A stretch of DNA of 64,000 bases from Pontivivens ytuae (GCF_015679265.1 NZ_CP064942.1:3142001-3206000), one strand, 5' to 3'. Shown: positions 24,929 through 33,932, numbered from the stretch's first letter. Made by a program: numbers and translations. Notes: generated from the letters alone by a model not told the origin.

Positions 24929-24959
24929 GGCCGGGGCGCATCGGTCGCGCGCCCCGGCC
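24929..24959 (-). terminator. Intercistronic stem-loop between dctP and dctQ
   Basis: A perfect 11-bp stem, GGCCGGGGCGC (24929-24939) with GCGCCCCGGCC (24949-24959), has a 9-nt loop and no T-run. It probably stabilises the dctP message or partly attenuates read-through, giving more binding protein than permease. Confidence 0.6.
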
Positions 24960-24973
24960 CGGATCTGCTTGGA

Positions 24974-25984
24974 TCAGTCCGCGGACGGATCGTAGAACAG
25001 CTCGATCAGCCGGTCATAGTCGGAGGAGGGGGCGGGGTTCTCCTCCATCAGCTCGCGCATCCGGTCCCACGTCGTCGTGCGGGCGGCGGCGAGGTAGTTG
25101 GTGCGCGCCTCGCCCTCCAGCTCGACAACCTGCATCCCGGCTTCGTCGAGGGCGGCGAAGTCCTCGTCCCGCTTGGTCCGCAGCGCGTTCACGCTGTCGA
25201 TCTCATGCTGGATCGCGGTGTCCTGCAGGATCTGCTGCGCCTCGGGCGTCAGGCCGTCCCACGTCTCCAGGTTGATGATCACGCCCAGATCCGTGGAGAA
25301 GAAGCAGGGCTCGATCCGGTAGTTCAGGAACTCGTTCCAGCGCAGGTCGATCAGGCCGATCTGGGTCCAGCCGGTCGCATCGACCACGCCGTTCTGCAGG
25401 GCTGAATAGACATCGCCGGTCGGCAGGTCGATCACCTGCGCTTCGAGGTAGTTGGTGAAGAACGCGTTGTAGACGGCGTTGCCGCGCAGGCGCAGGCCGT
25501 CGACCTCCAGATTGCCCTCGGCGTCGAAGGTGGGCTCGTCGCGGGTCCACAGGTTGTAGCAGACCCCGCTGTCGAACCAGCCGAGATACATCACGCCCAT
25601 CCGTTCACGGTGGAGCTGGTCGATCAGCGCGATGCCGCCGTTCTCACGCGTCTCGATCGCGGTGAGGTTGGAGGCAACGAGCGCGTCCTTCTCCGGCACC
25701 GTGCCGCCGTAGAACGAGCCCGGGGTGTAGACCATGTCCACGATCCCGTCGCGCACCGCGTCGGGCTGCTGGAACATGCCGATGGCCTCGGGCCCGCCGC
25801 GTACGTCGATCTGGATCACGCCTTCGCCCGCCGCGTTCACGGCGTCCACGAAGGACAGGAAGCTCTGGGTGTAGATCAGTGTTTCGGGGAACGCATGCAC
25901 CGCGGTGATGGTCTGCTGCGCCTGTGCCGTGGCCCCGGCGAGCGTCGCGACGGCACAGACACCGCCCAACAATTGCATTCTCAT
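24974..25984 (-). CDS. TRAP transporter substrate-binding protein (DctP-like)
   Basis: A 336-residue periplasmic protein. Start ATG 25984 follows GGAGAGGAGATAAACC and opens a signal peptide (LLGGVCAVATLAGATAQAQ). The mature chain starts TITAVHAFPETLIYTQSFLS, and it has the DctP-type IDVRGGPEAIGMFQQPDAV block. The ligand-contact region LRGNAVYNAFFTNYLEAQVI carries the family Arg that usually binds a carboxylate. A carboxylated substrate is therefore likely, but the ligand cannot be named. First gene of the dctPQM set. Confidence 0.9.
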   Translation of the reverse strand: MRMQLLGGVCAVATLAGATAQAQQTITAVHAFPETLIYTQSFLSFVDAVNAAGEGVIQIDVRGGPEAIGMFQQPDAVRDGIVDMVYTPGSFYGGTVPEKDALVASNLTAIETRENGGIALIDQLHRERMGVMYLGWFDSGVCYNLWTRDEPTFDAEGNLEVDGLRLRGNAVYNAFFTNYLEAQVIDLPTGDVYSALQNGVVDATGWTQIGLIDLRWNEFLNYRIEPCFFSTDLGVIINLETWDGLTPEAQQILQDTAIQHEIDSVNALRTKRDEDFAALDEAGMQVVELEGEARTNYLAAARTTTWDRMRELMEENPAPSSDYDRLIELFYDPSAD

Positions 25985-26055
25985 GTGGTTTATCTCCTCT
26001 CCCTGCTTGTCAGTTTTCGGGCTGTCGTGCGTGCGAACCGGGGGGCGTCGCACGG

Positions 26056-26673
26056 TCATCGGGCAGCCTCCGCACGCGGAACGGCCCACGGATGACGCCG
26101 GTTGCGCGTCTCGCGATAGGCCGCGATGACGTCGGCATGGGTCCGGGTCAGGTCGATGTCGTCCCACCCGTTGATCAGCTTCTGCCGCCAGATCTCTTCG
26201 AGGGCGAATGTGGCCTTCGTCGCTCCGACCTCGATGGAGCTGGAGGTGAGATCGATCACTGCCGCGGCGCCATCGCCCGAAAGGCTCGCGATCAGCGCGT
26301 CCGCCTCCTCCTCGGTCACGCGCGCCGGGAGGAGGCCGTTGTTAACCGCGTTGGAGGCGAAGATGTCGCCGAAGCTCGGGGCGATCACCGCGCGGATGCC
26401 GAAATCGACCAGCGCATAGACCGCCGCCTCGCGCGACGAGCCGCTGCCGAAATTGCGCCGGGTGACCAGCACGCTGGCGTTCGGCTCCCGGTTCAGGGGG
26501 AAGTCGGTCACCGGCGCGCCCTCGGCGTCGAACCGCAGGTCATGCAACAGGAACCGGCCATAGCCCTCGGAGCGCGGCGTCGACATGAACCGCGCCGGGA
26601 TGAGCTGATCGGTGTCGATGCTCTCCCGGTCGAGCGCGACCGCGACACCCCGGTGGGTGGACCAGCCGCTCAT
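26056..26673 (-). CDS. leuD: Isopropylmalate dehydratase-type small subunit (LeuD-like)
   Basis: A 205-residue swivelling domain of the aconitase superfamily. It has SIDTDQLIPARFM, the NFGSGSSREAAVYALVDFGI active-site block and VIAPSFGDIFASNAVNNGLL. It overlaps the large-subunit gene by 4 bases. The position between a TRAP transporter and a GntR regulator, and opposite to a hydantoinase/lyase operon, argues for a catabolic hydratase (for example on an alkyl-maleate) rather than leucine synthesis. Sequence alone does not settle the substrate. Confidence 0.82.
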   Translation of the reverse strand: MSGWSTHRGVAVALDRESIDTDQLIPARFMSTPRSEGYGRFLLHDLRFDAEGAPVTDFPLNREPNASVLVTRRNFGSGSSREAAVYALVDFGIRAVIAPSFGDIFASNAVNNGLLPARVTEEEADALIASLSGDGAAAVIDLTSSSIEVGATKATFALEEIWRQKLINGWDDIDLTRTHADVIAAYRETRNRRHPWAVPRAEAAR

Positions 26674-28070
26674 GCCACTTTCCGCCCGTTGAGGAGCGGC
26701 CGCACATCCGTGAGATGGCCCGTGACCGCCGCCGCCGCGACCATCGCCGGAGACATCAGATGGGTGCGCGCCCCGCGCCCCTGCCGGCCGCGGAAGTTTC
26801 GATTGGTGGTCGAGGCGCAGCGGTTGCCGGGCGGCACGATGTCTCCGTTCATCGCCACGCACATGGAGCAGCCCGAGCCGACCCAGTCGAGACCGGCCTC
26901 GATGAAGATCGCGTCGAGCCCCTCGGCCTCCGCCTGCGCCTTGACCTGCCGCGAGCCCGGGGAAACCATCCCCGGCACCTTGGCTCGCCGTCCGGAAAGG
27001 ACCGCGGCGGCAGCGCGCAGATCCTCGATCCGGGCGTTCGTGCAGGACCCGATGAAAACTTGATCCACGGCCACCTCGGTCAGCGGCCGCCCGGGGACGA
27101 GGCCCATGTAGTCCAAAGCGTTGGAGACCCGCGTCGCCTCCTTCGGCGGGAGCTTTGCAGGGTCCGGCACCGCCCCCGTCACCGGCAGGGCATCCTCGGG
27201 CGACGTGCCCCATGTCACGACCGGCGCGATCTCGGCCGCGTCCATGCTGATCTCGCGGTCGAACACCGCATCGTCGTCGCTGCCGAGGCTCATCCAGTAC
27301 TCGGCAGCCCGGCTCCACTCGTCTCCTTTCGGCGCGTGGGGCCGGCCCTCGATATAGTCCAGCGTCACCTCGTCCGGCGCGATCAGGCCGAACCGGGCGC
27401 CGCCCTCGATCGATAGGTTGCAGAGCGTCATCCGCCCCTCCATCGACAGCCCGCGGACGGCCGTCCCCGCATATTCGAGGGCATGGCCCCGCGCCCCGTC
27501 CGATCCCAGCTTCGCGATCCAGGACAGGGCCAGATCTTTCGCGCCCACCCCGGGCCCGAGCTGGCCGTTCACCGTGATCCGCATGGCGGTGGGCCGTTTC
27601 TGCCAGATCGTCTGGGTCGCCAGAACATGTGCCACCTCGGTCGCGCCGATGCCGAAGGCGAGCGCGCCGAAGGCCCCGTGGGTCGACGTGTGGCTGTCCC
27701 CGCAATTGATCAGCAGGCCCGGTAGGGTCAGCCCCTGCTCCGGCCCGATAACGTGCACGATCCCCTGCCGTGGATCGCCCATCCCGAAGCAGGTGATGCC
27801 ATGCGCCTCGGCGTTCCTCTCGAGCGTGGAGATCATCCGGGCGACCGCCTCGCTCGCGGGCTCGCCGCGGGTCGGCGCGTAGTGATCCACCACCGCGAAG
27901 GTCAGGTCCGGCGCCGCGACTGCAAGCCCCCGTTCGCCGATCTTCGCGAAGGCGTGGTGCGAGCCTTCGTGCACCAGATGCCGGTCCACCCAGAGAAGCG
28001 ACGCCCCATCCTCACGCTGCAGGATCTCGTGATCTGCCCAGAGCTTGTCGAGGAGGGTGCGCGCCGTCAT
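26670..28070 (-). CDS. leuC: Isopropylmalate dehydratase-type large subunit (LeuC-like)
   Basis: A 466-residue 4Fe-4S hydro-lyase, full length for bacterial LeuC. It has LLWVDRHLVHEGSHHAFAKI, INCGDSHTSTHGAFGALAFG and FIGSCTNARIEDLRAAAAVL with one cluster Cys. GSGCSMCVAMNGD holds the other two. RNFRGRQGRGARTHL is the usual C-terminal Arg-rich substrate loop. With the small subunit it would hydrate or dehydrate a malate-type dicarboxylate. It may work on a dimethylmaleate- or citraconate-like acid made by the divergent operon; this is inference. Confidence 0.82.
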   Translation of the reverse strand: MTARTLLDKLWADHEILQREDGASLLWVDRHLVHEGSHHAFAKIGERGLAVAAPDLTFAVVDHYAPTRGEPASEAVARMISTLERNAEAHGITCFGMGDPRQGIVHVIGPEQGLTLPGLLINCGDSHTSTHGAFGALAFGIGATEVAHVLATQTIWQKRPTAMRITVNGQLGPGVGAKDLALSWIAKLGSDGARGHALEYAGTAVRGLSMEGRMTLCNLSIEGGARFGLIAPDEVTLDYIEGRPHAPKGDEWSRAAEYWMSLGSDDDAVFDREISMDAAEIAPVVTWGTSPEDALPVTGAVPDPAKLPPKEATRVSNALDYMGLVPGRPLTEVAVDQVFIGSCTNARIEDLRAAAAVLSGRRAKVPGMVSPGSRQVKAQAEAEGLDAIFIEAGLDWVGSGCSMCVAMNGDIVPPGNRCASTTNRNFRGRQGRGARTHLMSPAMVAAAAVTGHLTDVRPLLNGRKVA

Positions 28071-28861
28071 GTCTCGCGCTTCCCGACCACCGGTTCCCAG
28101 TGCCGCGCGTCCCCTGCACCCACACGGGTCAGCGTCATCTCCAGCCGAAAGAGCTCGGGCCGGTAGAGCGCCGAGAGATATTCCACTCCGCGCCCGTCCG
28201 CGTCGCGCACCACCCGCTGGACGAAGAGAAGCGGTGAGCCGACCGAGATGCCGAGCGCCTCGGCCACGTCCGGCACCGCGAGCGCCGCGGTCACCGTCTG
28301 GTGCGCGGCGGCGACCTGCACGCCGCTCCGCTCCAGCAACCGGAAGAGCGGCTGGGTGGCGAGGTCGGCCTCGCCGTAGCTCTGGGCGATGTCCTCCGGC
28401 ACGTGCGTCGTGAGGTGGGAGAACGGCTGATCCTCCGACAAGCGCACGCGAACCGCCGTCTGGACCCTGTCGCCCTCACTCAGGCCAAGTGCCGTCGCCA
28501 CGGCCAGCGTGGCGGGTGCGTAGGAAAAGGAGAGGAGCCGCGCGGTCGTCGTCCGGTCCATCTCGACCAGATGCGGGATCAGCGTCGTGAAATCCGCGGC
28601 GATCTGCGGCCCGCCGACATCGCGGCGCAGCACGACGGAGCCCGAACCGGCCCGCTTCTCGATCCAGCCATCGGCAGCGAGTGCATCCAGCGCCCGGCGG
28701 ATCGTGATGCGGCTGACATCGAAGGATGCGGCCAGCTTGTTCTCACCCGACAGCCGGGTGCCGGGGGCGAGCGTGCCGTTCGAGATCTCGTCGCGCAGGG
28801 ACAGGTAGACGCGGCGTGCCTTGCCGCCTTCGGGCAGTGTCGGTTGCGCGTGGATCGTCAC
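28067..28861 (-). CDS. GntR-family (HutC-type) transcriptional regulator
   Basis: A 264-residue protein from GTG 28861, which has an AGGAGA site 9 bases upstream; a TTG at 28915 would add 18 residues with no such site. The winged helix (about 15-80) has LRDEISNGTLAPGTRLSGEN and DVSRITIRRALDALAADGWI. The UTRA domain follows with PFSHLTTHVPEDIAQ and GRGVEYLSALYRPELFRLEM. It overlaps leuC by 4 bases and is divergent from the tautomerase operon, so it is the likely ligand-responsive switch for both halves of the catabolic cluster. Confidence 0.87.
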   Translation of the reverse strand: MTIHAQPTLPEGGKARRVYLSLRDEISNGTLAPGTRLSGENKLAASFDVSRITIRRALDALAADGWIEKRAGSGSVVLRRDVGGPQIAADFTTLIPHLVEMDRTTTARLLSFSYAPATLAVATALGLSEGDRVQTAVRVRLSEDQPFSHLTTHVPEDIAQSYGEADLATQPLFRLLERSGVQVAAAHQTVTAALAVPDVAEALGISVGSPLLFVQRVVRDADGRGVEYLSALYRPELFRLEMTLTRVGAGDARHWEPVVGKRET

Positions 28862-28936
28862 GGCAGCGCGTCTCCTGTCAGGCGGTGGGATCGTGGGTCG
28901 TGTCGCTCCGATCAACCAGCCAGATGGTTTTTCATC

Positions 28937-28975
28937 ACCCTATTTGGACTTTAATTACCCTAAAACCTGTTATAT
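28937..28975 (+). promoter_or_regulatory. Candidate promoter and regulator half-sites of the tautomerase-hyuBA operon
   Basis: Two ACCCTA hexamers (28937-28942 and 28957-28962) are spaced exactly 20 bases, about two helical turns, in an AT-rich gap. A TTATAT box at 28970-28975 could be a -10 element. Binding by the adjacent GntR protein is a guess. Confidence 0.35.
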
Positions 28976-29003
28976 GAAAAGTGCAGATTTCTGGAGGCGC
29001 GGT

Positions 29004-29564
29004 ATGCCGATTGTGGAGGCCCATATCCTCGAAGGATATGGGCCGGACGACAAGAAACGCCTGACATCCGCGCTGACGGATGCGATCCGGTTCGTCGTGC
29101 CGGCGCCGGATGAGGCGATCACCGTCATGCTGCACGAGTATCCTCCTGAGAACTACGCGCGGGGCGGCGAGCAGCGCACGCCCGCACCGGCGCTGCCGGA
29201 TCCCGCGAAGCTGGTCCGGGCCTATCTCGACGCCATGGAGGCGCGCGATCTGGAAACCGCGCGATCCATGCTCGCCCCCGAGTTCTCGATGACGTTTCCC
29301 GGAACCGGGCCGATGACCACGCTTGCGGAGCTTCTGGACTGGGCGAAGGATCGCTACCGTTCCGTGGCCAAGACCTACGAGGCGGTCGAGGCGTTCCACT
29401 CGGAGGGAGCTGCGGTCGTCTACACCCGCGGGACCTTGTCCGGCGAGTGGCCGGACGGCACGCCCTTCTCCGGCATCCGCTTCATCGACCGGTTCGCCAT
29501 CAGGGATGGCAGGATCACGCAGCAGGACGTCTGGAACGACATCGCCGAGGTGCGCGCGCAATGA
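29004..29564 (+). CDS. Tautomerase (4-OT fold) fused to a SnoaL/NTF2-like domain
   Basis: A 186-residue two-domain protein. ATG 29004 follows CTGGAGG and places Pro directly after Met (MPIVEAHILEGYGPDDKKRL), the catalytic Pro-1 of 4-oxalocrotonate tautomerases. This half spans about residues 1-60 (VMLHEYPPENYARGG). Residues 68-186 form a SnoaL/NTF2-like domain with VRAYLDAMEARDLETARSML, APEFSMTFPG and IRFIDRFAIRDGRITQQDVW. These folds normally occur as separate proteins. It leads the plus-strand catabolic operon and is coupled to hyuB by ATGA. A role in isomerising an enol/keto or unsaturated acid intermediate fits; the substrate is unknown. Confidence 0.8.
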   Translation: MPIVEAHILEGYGPDDKKRLTSALTDAIRFVVPAPDEAITVMLHEYPPENYARGGEQRTPAPALPDPAKLVRAYLDAMEARDLETARSMLAPEFSMTFPGTGPMTTLAELLDWAKDRYRSVAKTYEAVEAFHSEGAAVVYTRGTLSGEWPDGTPFSGIRFIDRFAIRDGRITQQDVWNDIAEVRAQ

Positions 29565-31255
29565 CCGGCGACATCGATCCGATCACCCTCGCTGTCCTGG
29601 CCGGGCGCATGGAGCAGATCGCGGACGAGATGGACGCCACGCTGTTCCGGGCCGCCTTCAACCCGATCATCGCCGAGGCGCATGACGCGAGCCACGGGCT
29701 CTATCACGCGACCAGCGGCGATACGCTGGTGCAGGGCAGGTCGGGCCTGCCGATTTTCGTCGGCGTGATGTCCTTCGCCGTGAAGGCCGTGATCGAGAAG
29801 GCGGCTGAAGCCGGCGATCTGGCGGATGGCGACATCTACATCTTCAACGACGCGCATATGGGCGGCACGCACCTGTCCGACATGCGGCTCGTGCGGCCCT
29901 ATTTCCATGACGGCGAGCTCTTCTGCTATCTCGCTTCGGTTGGGCACTGGCACGATGTGGGCGGGGCCGTTCCGGGCAACTACAACCCGTCCGCGACCGA
30001 GGCGTTTCAGGAGGCGTTCGTCCTGCCGCCCGTCAAGCTCGCGCGGGCCGGCGCGCTCCAGCAGGACATCATAGACATCCTCCTGCGCAACACGCGCCTG
30101 CCGCAATCGGCGATGGGCGATCTGAACGGGCAGCTGGGCGCGCTCGACCTCGGGGTGAAGCGGCTCGACGCGCTGCTGGCCGAGTACGGCGCGAAGACCG
30201 TGAAGGCGGCGCTCGACGCCCTGCAGGACCGGGCGGAGGCGCTGATGCGGGCCGAACTGGCAGAGCTTCCCGACGGCCGGTGGGAGGCCGACGATTTCCT
30301 CGACAATGACGGGATCACCGACACGGCGCTGCCGATCCGCGTCGCGTTGGAGATCTCGGGCGACCGCATGGTGCTGGACTTCGCAGGCTCCGCCACCGTG
30401 ACCGCCGGGCCGGTCAACATCGCCCTGCCGACGGCGGTGGCCACGGCTTACGTGGCGATCAAGCACATCTTCCCCGACCTGCCCGCGAATGCCGGGGTGA
30501 TGCGCCCGATCGACGTGCGCGTGCCCGACGGATCGCTCCTCTCCGCCGAATTTCCCGCCCCCGTCGGCGGGTATACCGAGACGATCCTGCGGATGATCGA
30601 CGTGATCTTCTCGGCCGCAGCCCAGGCGGCGCCGGAGCGTGTGGTCGCCAACGCCTACGGCACGATCAACGCGCTCTCCATCGCCGGCAAGCGCGCCAAC
30701 GGGCAGCGCTGGGTGATGTTCAGCTTCTACGGCGGCGGGCATGGCGGCTCGGACGACTGCGATGGACTCAACCACGGCAACGCGCCGATCTCCACCGCGA
30801 CGATCCCGCCGATGGAGATCCTGGAGGCCGCCTATCCCGTCATGTTCCGCCAGTGGGCGCTGCGCCCGGATAGTGCAGGGGCGGGCCAGCATCGCGGCGG
30901 GCTAGGCGCGGTCTACGAGATCGAATTGCTGGAGGAAAAGGCCGAGGCCTTCCTGTTCGGCGAGCGGGGCCGGTTCGCCCCGCGCGGCGTCGCGGGCGGG
31001 GGCGAGGGCGCTATGAACGTCTTCCACTACCAGCAGGACGACGGCTGGCACGAACCACCGCTCGCCTCCAAGATGCTCGGCATCAAGCTGACCCGGGGCC
31101 AGGCCGTGCGCCTCGAAACGCCCGGCGGCGGGGGCTACGGCACGCCTGGTGCGCGCTCACCCGAGGCCGTCGCCCGCGACGTCGCCCTCGGCTACCTCAC
31201 TGCGGAGACCGCGACCGAAACCTACGGCCCGGGCTGGCAGGAGGTCGACCCATGA
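29561..31255 (+). CDS. hyuB: Hydantoinase B/oxoprolinase family subunit
   Basis: A 564-residue HyuB-type protein: DIDPITLAVLAGRMEQIADE at the start, NDAHMGGTHLSDMRLVRPYF (the conserved metal-binding N-D-x-x-x-x-G-T-H-x-x-D motif), VGHWHDVGGAVPGNYNPSAT, and the C-terminal LETPGGGGYGTPGARSPEAV. With HyuA it forms an ATP-dependent complex that opens cyclic amides (N-methylhydantoin, 5-oxoproline) or carboxylates ketones. Coupled to its neighbours by 4-base overlaps on both sides. The exact ring substrate cannot be read from sequence. Confidence 0.88.
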   Translation: MTGDIDPITLAVLAGRMEQIADEMDATLFRAAFNPIIAEAHDASHGLYHATSGDTLVQGRSGLPIFVGVMSFAVKAVIEKAAEAGDLADGDIYIFNDAHMGGTHLSDMRLVRPYFHDGELFCYLASVGHWHDVGGAVPGNYNPSATEAFQEAFVLPPVKLARAGALQQDIIDILLRNTRLPQSAMGDLNGQLGALDLGVKRLDALLAEYGAKTVKAALDALQDRAEALMRAELAELPDGRWEADDFLDNDGITDTALPIRVALEISGDRMVLDFAGSATVTAGPVNIALPTAVATAYVAIKHIFPDLPANAGVMRPIDVRVPDGSLLSAEFPAPVGGYTETILRMIDVIFSAAAQAAPERVVANAYGTINALSIAGKRANGQRWVMFSFYGGGHGGSDDCDGLNHGNAPISTATIPPMEILEAAYPVMFRQWALRPDSAGAGQHRGGLGAVYEIELLEEKAEAFLFGERGRFAPRGVAGGGEGAMNVFHYQQDDGWHEPPLASKMLGIKLTRGQAVRLETPGGGGYGTPGARSPEAVARDVALGYLTAETATETYGPGWQEVDP

Positions 31256-33330
31256 GCCGCATGATCGGCGTCGACGTGGGCGGCACCTTCACCGACGTCT
31301 TCGTGCTGGATGAGGCGACGGGCAAGGCCGCGGTAGCCAAGGTGCCGACGACGCGGCCCGACCAGTCGGGCGGGTTCCTCGACGGGATCTCCCGCCAGGT
31401 CGACGACCTCTCCACCGTCGATGTCGTGGTGCACGGCACGACCGCCGGGACCAACGCGCTGCTGGAGCGCAAGGGCGCCCGGATCGGGGTGATCACGACC
31501 GAGGGCCTGCGCGACGTCCTCGAAATGCGCCGCCGCGACCGGCCGCGGACCTGGGGCCTCCGCGGCGATTTCGAGCCCGTCGTCCCGCGCGACCTGCGCC
31601 TCGAAGTGCCCGAGCGCACGCTGGCCGACGGCACGATCCGGACGCACGTCGATCTCGACCGCGTACGTGAGGCGGCCGCCGCGCTGCTGAATAAGGGGTG
31701 CACCGCCGTCGCGATCCTCTTCGCCAACGCCTATGCGAACCGGGAGAACGAGGCTCGCGCCGTCGAGGCCGTGCGCGCCATCTGGCCGAACCCGCATGTG
31801 AGCTGCTCCTCCGAGATCCTGCCCGAGATCCGCGAGTTCGAGCGCTTTTCCACCACCGCGCTCAACGCCTACCTGCAGCCCGAGGTGTCGGGCTACATCC
31901 ACCGGCTCGACGGCGCGCTGAAGAGCGGCGGGAGCCGTGGCGAATTCCTGATTGTCCAATCGAACGGCGGTGTCATGGGGACGGACACTGCCTGCCGGCT
32001 GCCAGTGCGCACGGCCCTCTCGGGCCCGGCAGCCGGCGTCATTGCAGCGGGTCACATCGCGCGAACGGCGGGGTTCCACAACGTGATCACCGGCGACATG
32101 GGCGGCACCAGTTTCGATGTCGCCCTGATCGCGGAGGGCCAGTCGCAACTCGCCCCGCAGACCTCGATCGACTTCGGCATGGTCGTGCGCACGCCGATGA
32201 TCGAGATCACGACGATCGGGGCAGGCGGCGGCTCCATTGCCTGGGTCGATAAGGGCGGACTACTGAACATCGGCCCCGAAAGCGCGGGCTCCACCCCCGG
32301 CCCCGTCGCCTACGGGCAGGGCAACACCCGGCCGACAGTGACCGATGCCAACGTGGTGCTGGGCCGGATCGACCCCGAGAACCCGATCGGCGGCAAGCTC
32401 GATCGCCTCGACGTAGCAGGTGCTGCCGCGGCCATCGACGCGCATGTCGGCGAGGTCCTCGGCCTGTCGACGACCAAAGCGGCCGAGGCAATTCTGACGG
32501 TCGCGAATTCCCGCATGGCCGGCGCCATCCGGCTGGTCTCCATCGAGCGCGGCTTCGATCCCAAGCGCTTCGCCTTCATGCCCTTCGGCGGCGGCGGTGC
32601 GCTGCACACCGGCGCGATGCTGAAGGAGGTCGGGATCGGCCGCGCGATCGTGCCGCGCTATCCCGGCGTGACCTCGGCCATGGGGTGCGTCATCGCCGAT
32701 ATGCGCCAGGACTTCGTGCAGACCGTCAACAGCCTGACCGCCGGGCTCGACACATGCACGCTGGGGCAGGTCATGCAGCGCCATGTCGACGAGGGCCTCG
32801 CGCTGCTCGACGCCGCGAAATCCAGCTTCGAGGCGCGCGACACGGTCTTCGAACTCGACATGGCCTATGTCGGGCAGACCCACACCGTCTCCGTCCCGAT
32901 CCCGGTTTCGGTGGTCGAGGGCACGGTCTCGGCCCCCAGCGTGGCGGAGATCGAGGACGCCTTCGACACCGCCTACACCGCAACCTATGGCCGCCTGCTG
33001 AAGGACGGCACCCGGCGGGTGATGAACCTGCGCAGCGCCGTGATCGGGCGGCGGCCGAAGTTCGACCTGACGACGCTCGCACCGCAGGGCGGGCGGGTCG
33101 AGGACGCGCTCACCGGCACGCGCCGCGTGCATTTCGGCGACGCCTGGCACGAGACGTCGATCTACGACCGCCTGGCCTTGCCAGTCGGGGCCGAGATCAA
33201 GGGGCCGGCCATCCTCGTCCAGCCGGACACGACCGTCCTGATCGACCCCGGCCTGACCGGCTCGGTCGACGCCTGCGGCAACACGATCATCACGCCGGAT
33301 CCGGCGCATGACAGCGGGGGACTGACATGA
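31252..33330 (+). CDS. hyuA: Hydantoinase A/oxoprolinase family subunit (ATP-binding)
   Basis: A 692-residue HyuA-type protein of the actin-like ATPase fold. It has GVDVGGTFTDVFVLDE at the N-terminus (phosphate loop 1), VVHGTTAGTNALLERKGARI and GDMGGTSFDVALI (phosphate loop 2). TALSGPAAGVIAAGHIA, the FAFMPFGGGGALHTGAMLKE segment and the C-terminal barrel region with LPVGAEIKGPAILVQPDTTV follow. It activates the substrate by phosphorylation, and HyuB completes hydrolysis. It sits between hyuB and the isochorismatase-fold gene with 4-base overlaps, so the three products probably act on one compound. Confidence 0.88.
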   Translation: MSRMIGVDVGGTFTDVFVLDEATGKAAVAKVPTTRPDQSGGFLDGISRQVDDLSTVDVVVHGTTAGTNALLERKGARIGVITTEGLRDVLEMRRRDRPRTWGLRGDFEPVVPRDLRLEVPERTLADGTIRTHVDLDRVREAAAALLNKGCTAVAILFANAYANRENEARAVEAVRAIWPNPHVSCSSEILPEIREFERFSTTALNAYLQPEVSGYIHRLDGALKSGGSRGEFLIVQSNGGVMGTDTACRLPVRTALSGPAAGVIAAGHIARTAGFHNVITGDMGGTSFDVALIAEGQSQLAPQTSIDFGMVVRTPMIEITTIGAGGGSIAWVDKGGLLNIGPESAGSTPGPVAYGQGNTRPTVTDANVVLGRIDPENPIGGKLDRLDVAGAAAAIDAHVGEVLGLSTTKAAEAILTVANSRMAGAIRLVSIERGFDPKRFAFMPFGGGGALHTGAMLKEVGIGRAIVPRYPGVTSAMGCVIADMRQDFVQTVNSLTAGLDTCTLGQVMQRHVDEGLALLDAAKSSFEARDTVFELDMAYVGQTHTVSVPIPVSVVEGTVSAPSVAEIEDAFDTAYTATYGRLLKDGTRRVMNLRSAVIGRRPKFDLTTLAPQGGRVEDALTGTRRVHFGDAWHETSIYDRLALPVGAEIKGPAILVQPDTTVLIDPGLTGSVDACGNTIITPDPAHDSGGLT

Positions 33331-33932
33331 GCGACACGATCGACCCGAAACGCACCGCGCTGCTCACTATCGATCTGCAGAACGACTTCCTGCACCCCGA
33401 GGGCGCCTACGGCCGGGCCGGGCAGACCTCCGAGGCGATCTCCGCGCTTCCGGCCCGGATCAAACCCGTCGCGGAGGCCCTTCGCGCGAAGGGCGGGACC
33501 TATGTGAGCGCGCAGTTCACGCTCGTCCCGGGGCCGGGCGGCGAGCCGCTGATCGCGCCGCACCTCAAGAAGCTGAGGCCATTTCTCGGCAAGGGCGACT
33601 TCGCTCCCGGCGCCTTCGGCCATGCCCTCGTCGATGAGCTCGCCCCGGCGGACTACACGATCGAGAAGGTCGCCTATTCCGCGCTCTACCAGACGCGGCT
33701 GGAATACATCTTGCGCGCCCTCGACATCGATACCCTGATCATCGGTGGCATCGTCACGAATGGCGGTGTGGCGAGCACCGTGCGGGACGCGCATCTGCGC
33801 AACATCCACACGGTGCTCCTGTCCGACGGCTGCGCGGCCTTCCGGCAGGAGGTGCATGACGCGACGCTGGTCTCGCTCGCCTCGGTCACGCAAGTCACGA
33901 CCTGTGCGGAGATGGTGGAGGCGCTGTCATGA
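33327..33932 (+). CDS. Isochorismatase-fold hydrolase homologue lacking the canonical Cys
   Basis: A 201-residue protein of the cysteine-hydrolase (isochorismatase) fold, a family that includes N-carbamoylsarcosine amidase and maleamate amidohydrolase. The catalytic Asp (D16 in LLTIDLQNDF) and Lys (K114 in TIEKVAYSALYQT) are present. The nucleophile motif, normally G-x-x-T-N-x-C-V-x-S-T-x-R-D-A, reads GIVTNGGVASTVRDA, so position 147 is Gly instead of Cys. Remaining cysteines (C169, C193) are outside the motif. It may be a non-hydrolytic lyase/isomerase-like variant, a binding protein or a subfamily with a displaced nucleophile. It overlaps hyuA and the lyase gene by 4 bases each, so it is a firm operon member. 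Confidence 0.8.
   Translation: MSDTIDPKRTALLTIDLQNDFLHPEGAYGRAGQTSEAISALPARIKPVAEALRAKGGTYVSAQFTLVPGPGGEPLIAPHLKKLRPFLGKGDFAPGAFGHALVDELAPADYTIEKVAYSALYQTRLEYILRALDIDTLIIGGIVTNGGVASTVRDAHLRNIHTVLLSDGCAAFRQEVHDATLVSLASVTQVTTCAEMVEALS

Noticed and set aside
26056-28070. LeuCD as the leucine-synthesis isomerase
   Set aside because: No leuA or leuB is near, and the genes sit with a transporter, GntR regulator and degradative operon. I keep the family name but do not assert the biosynthetic role.
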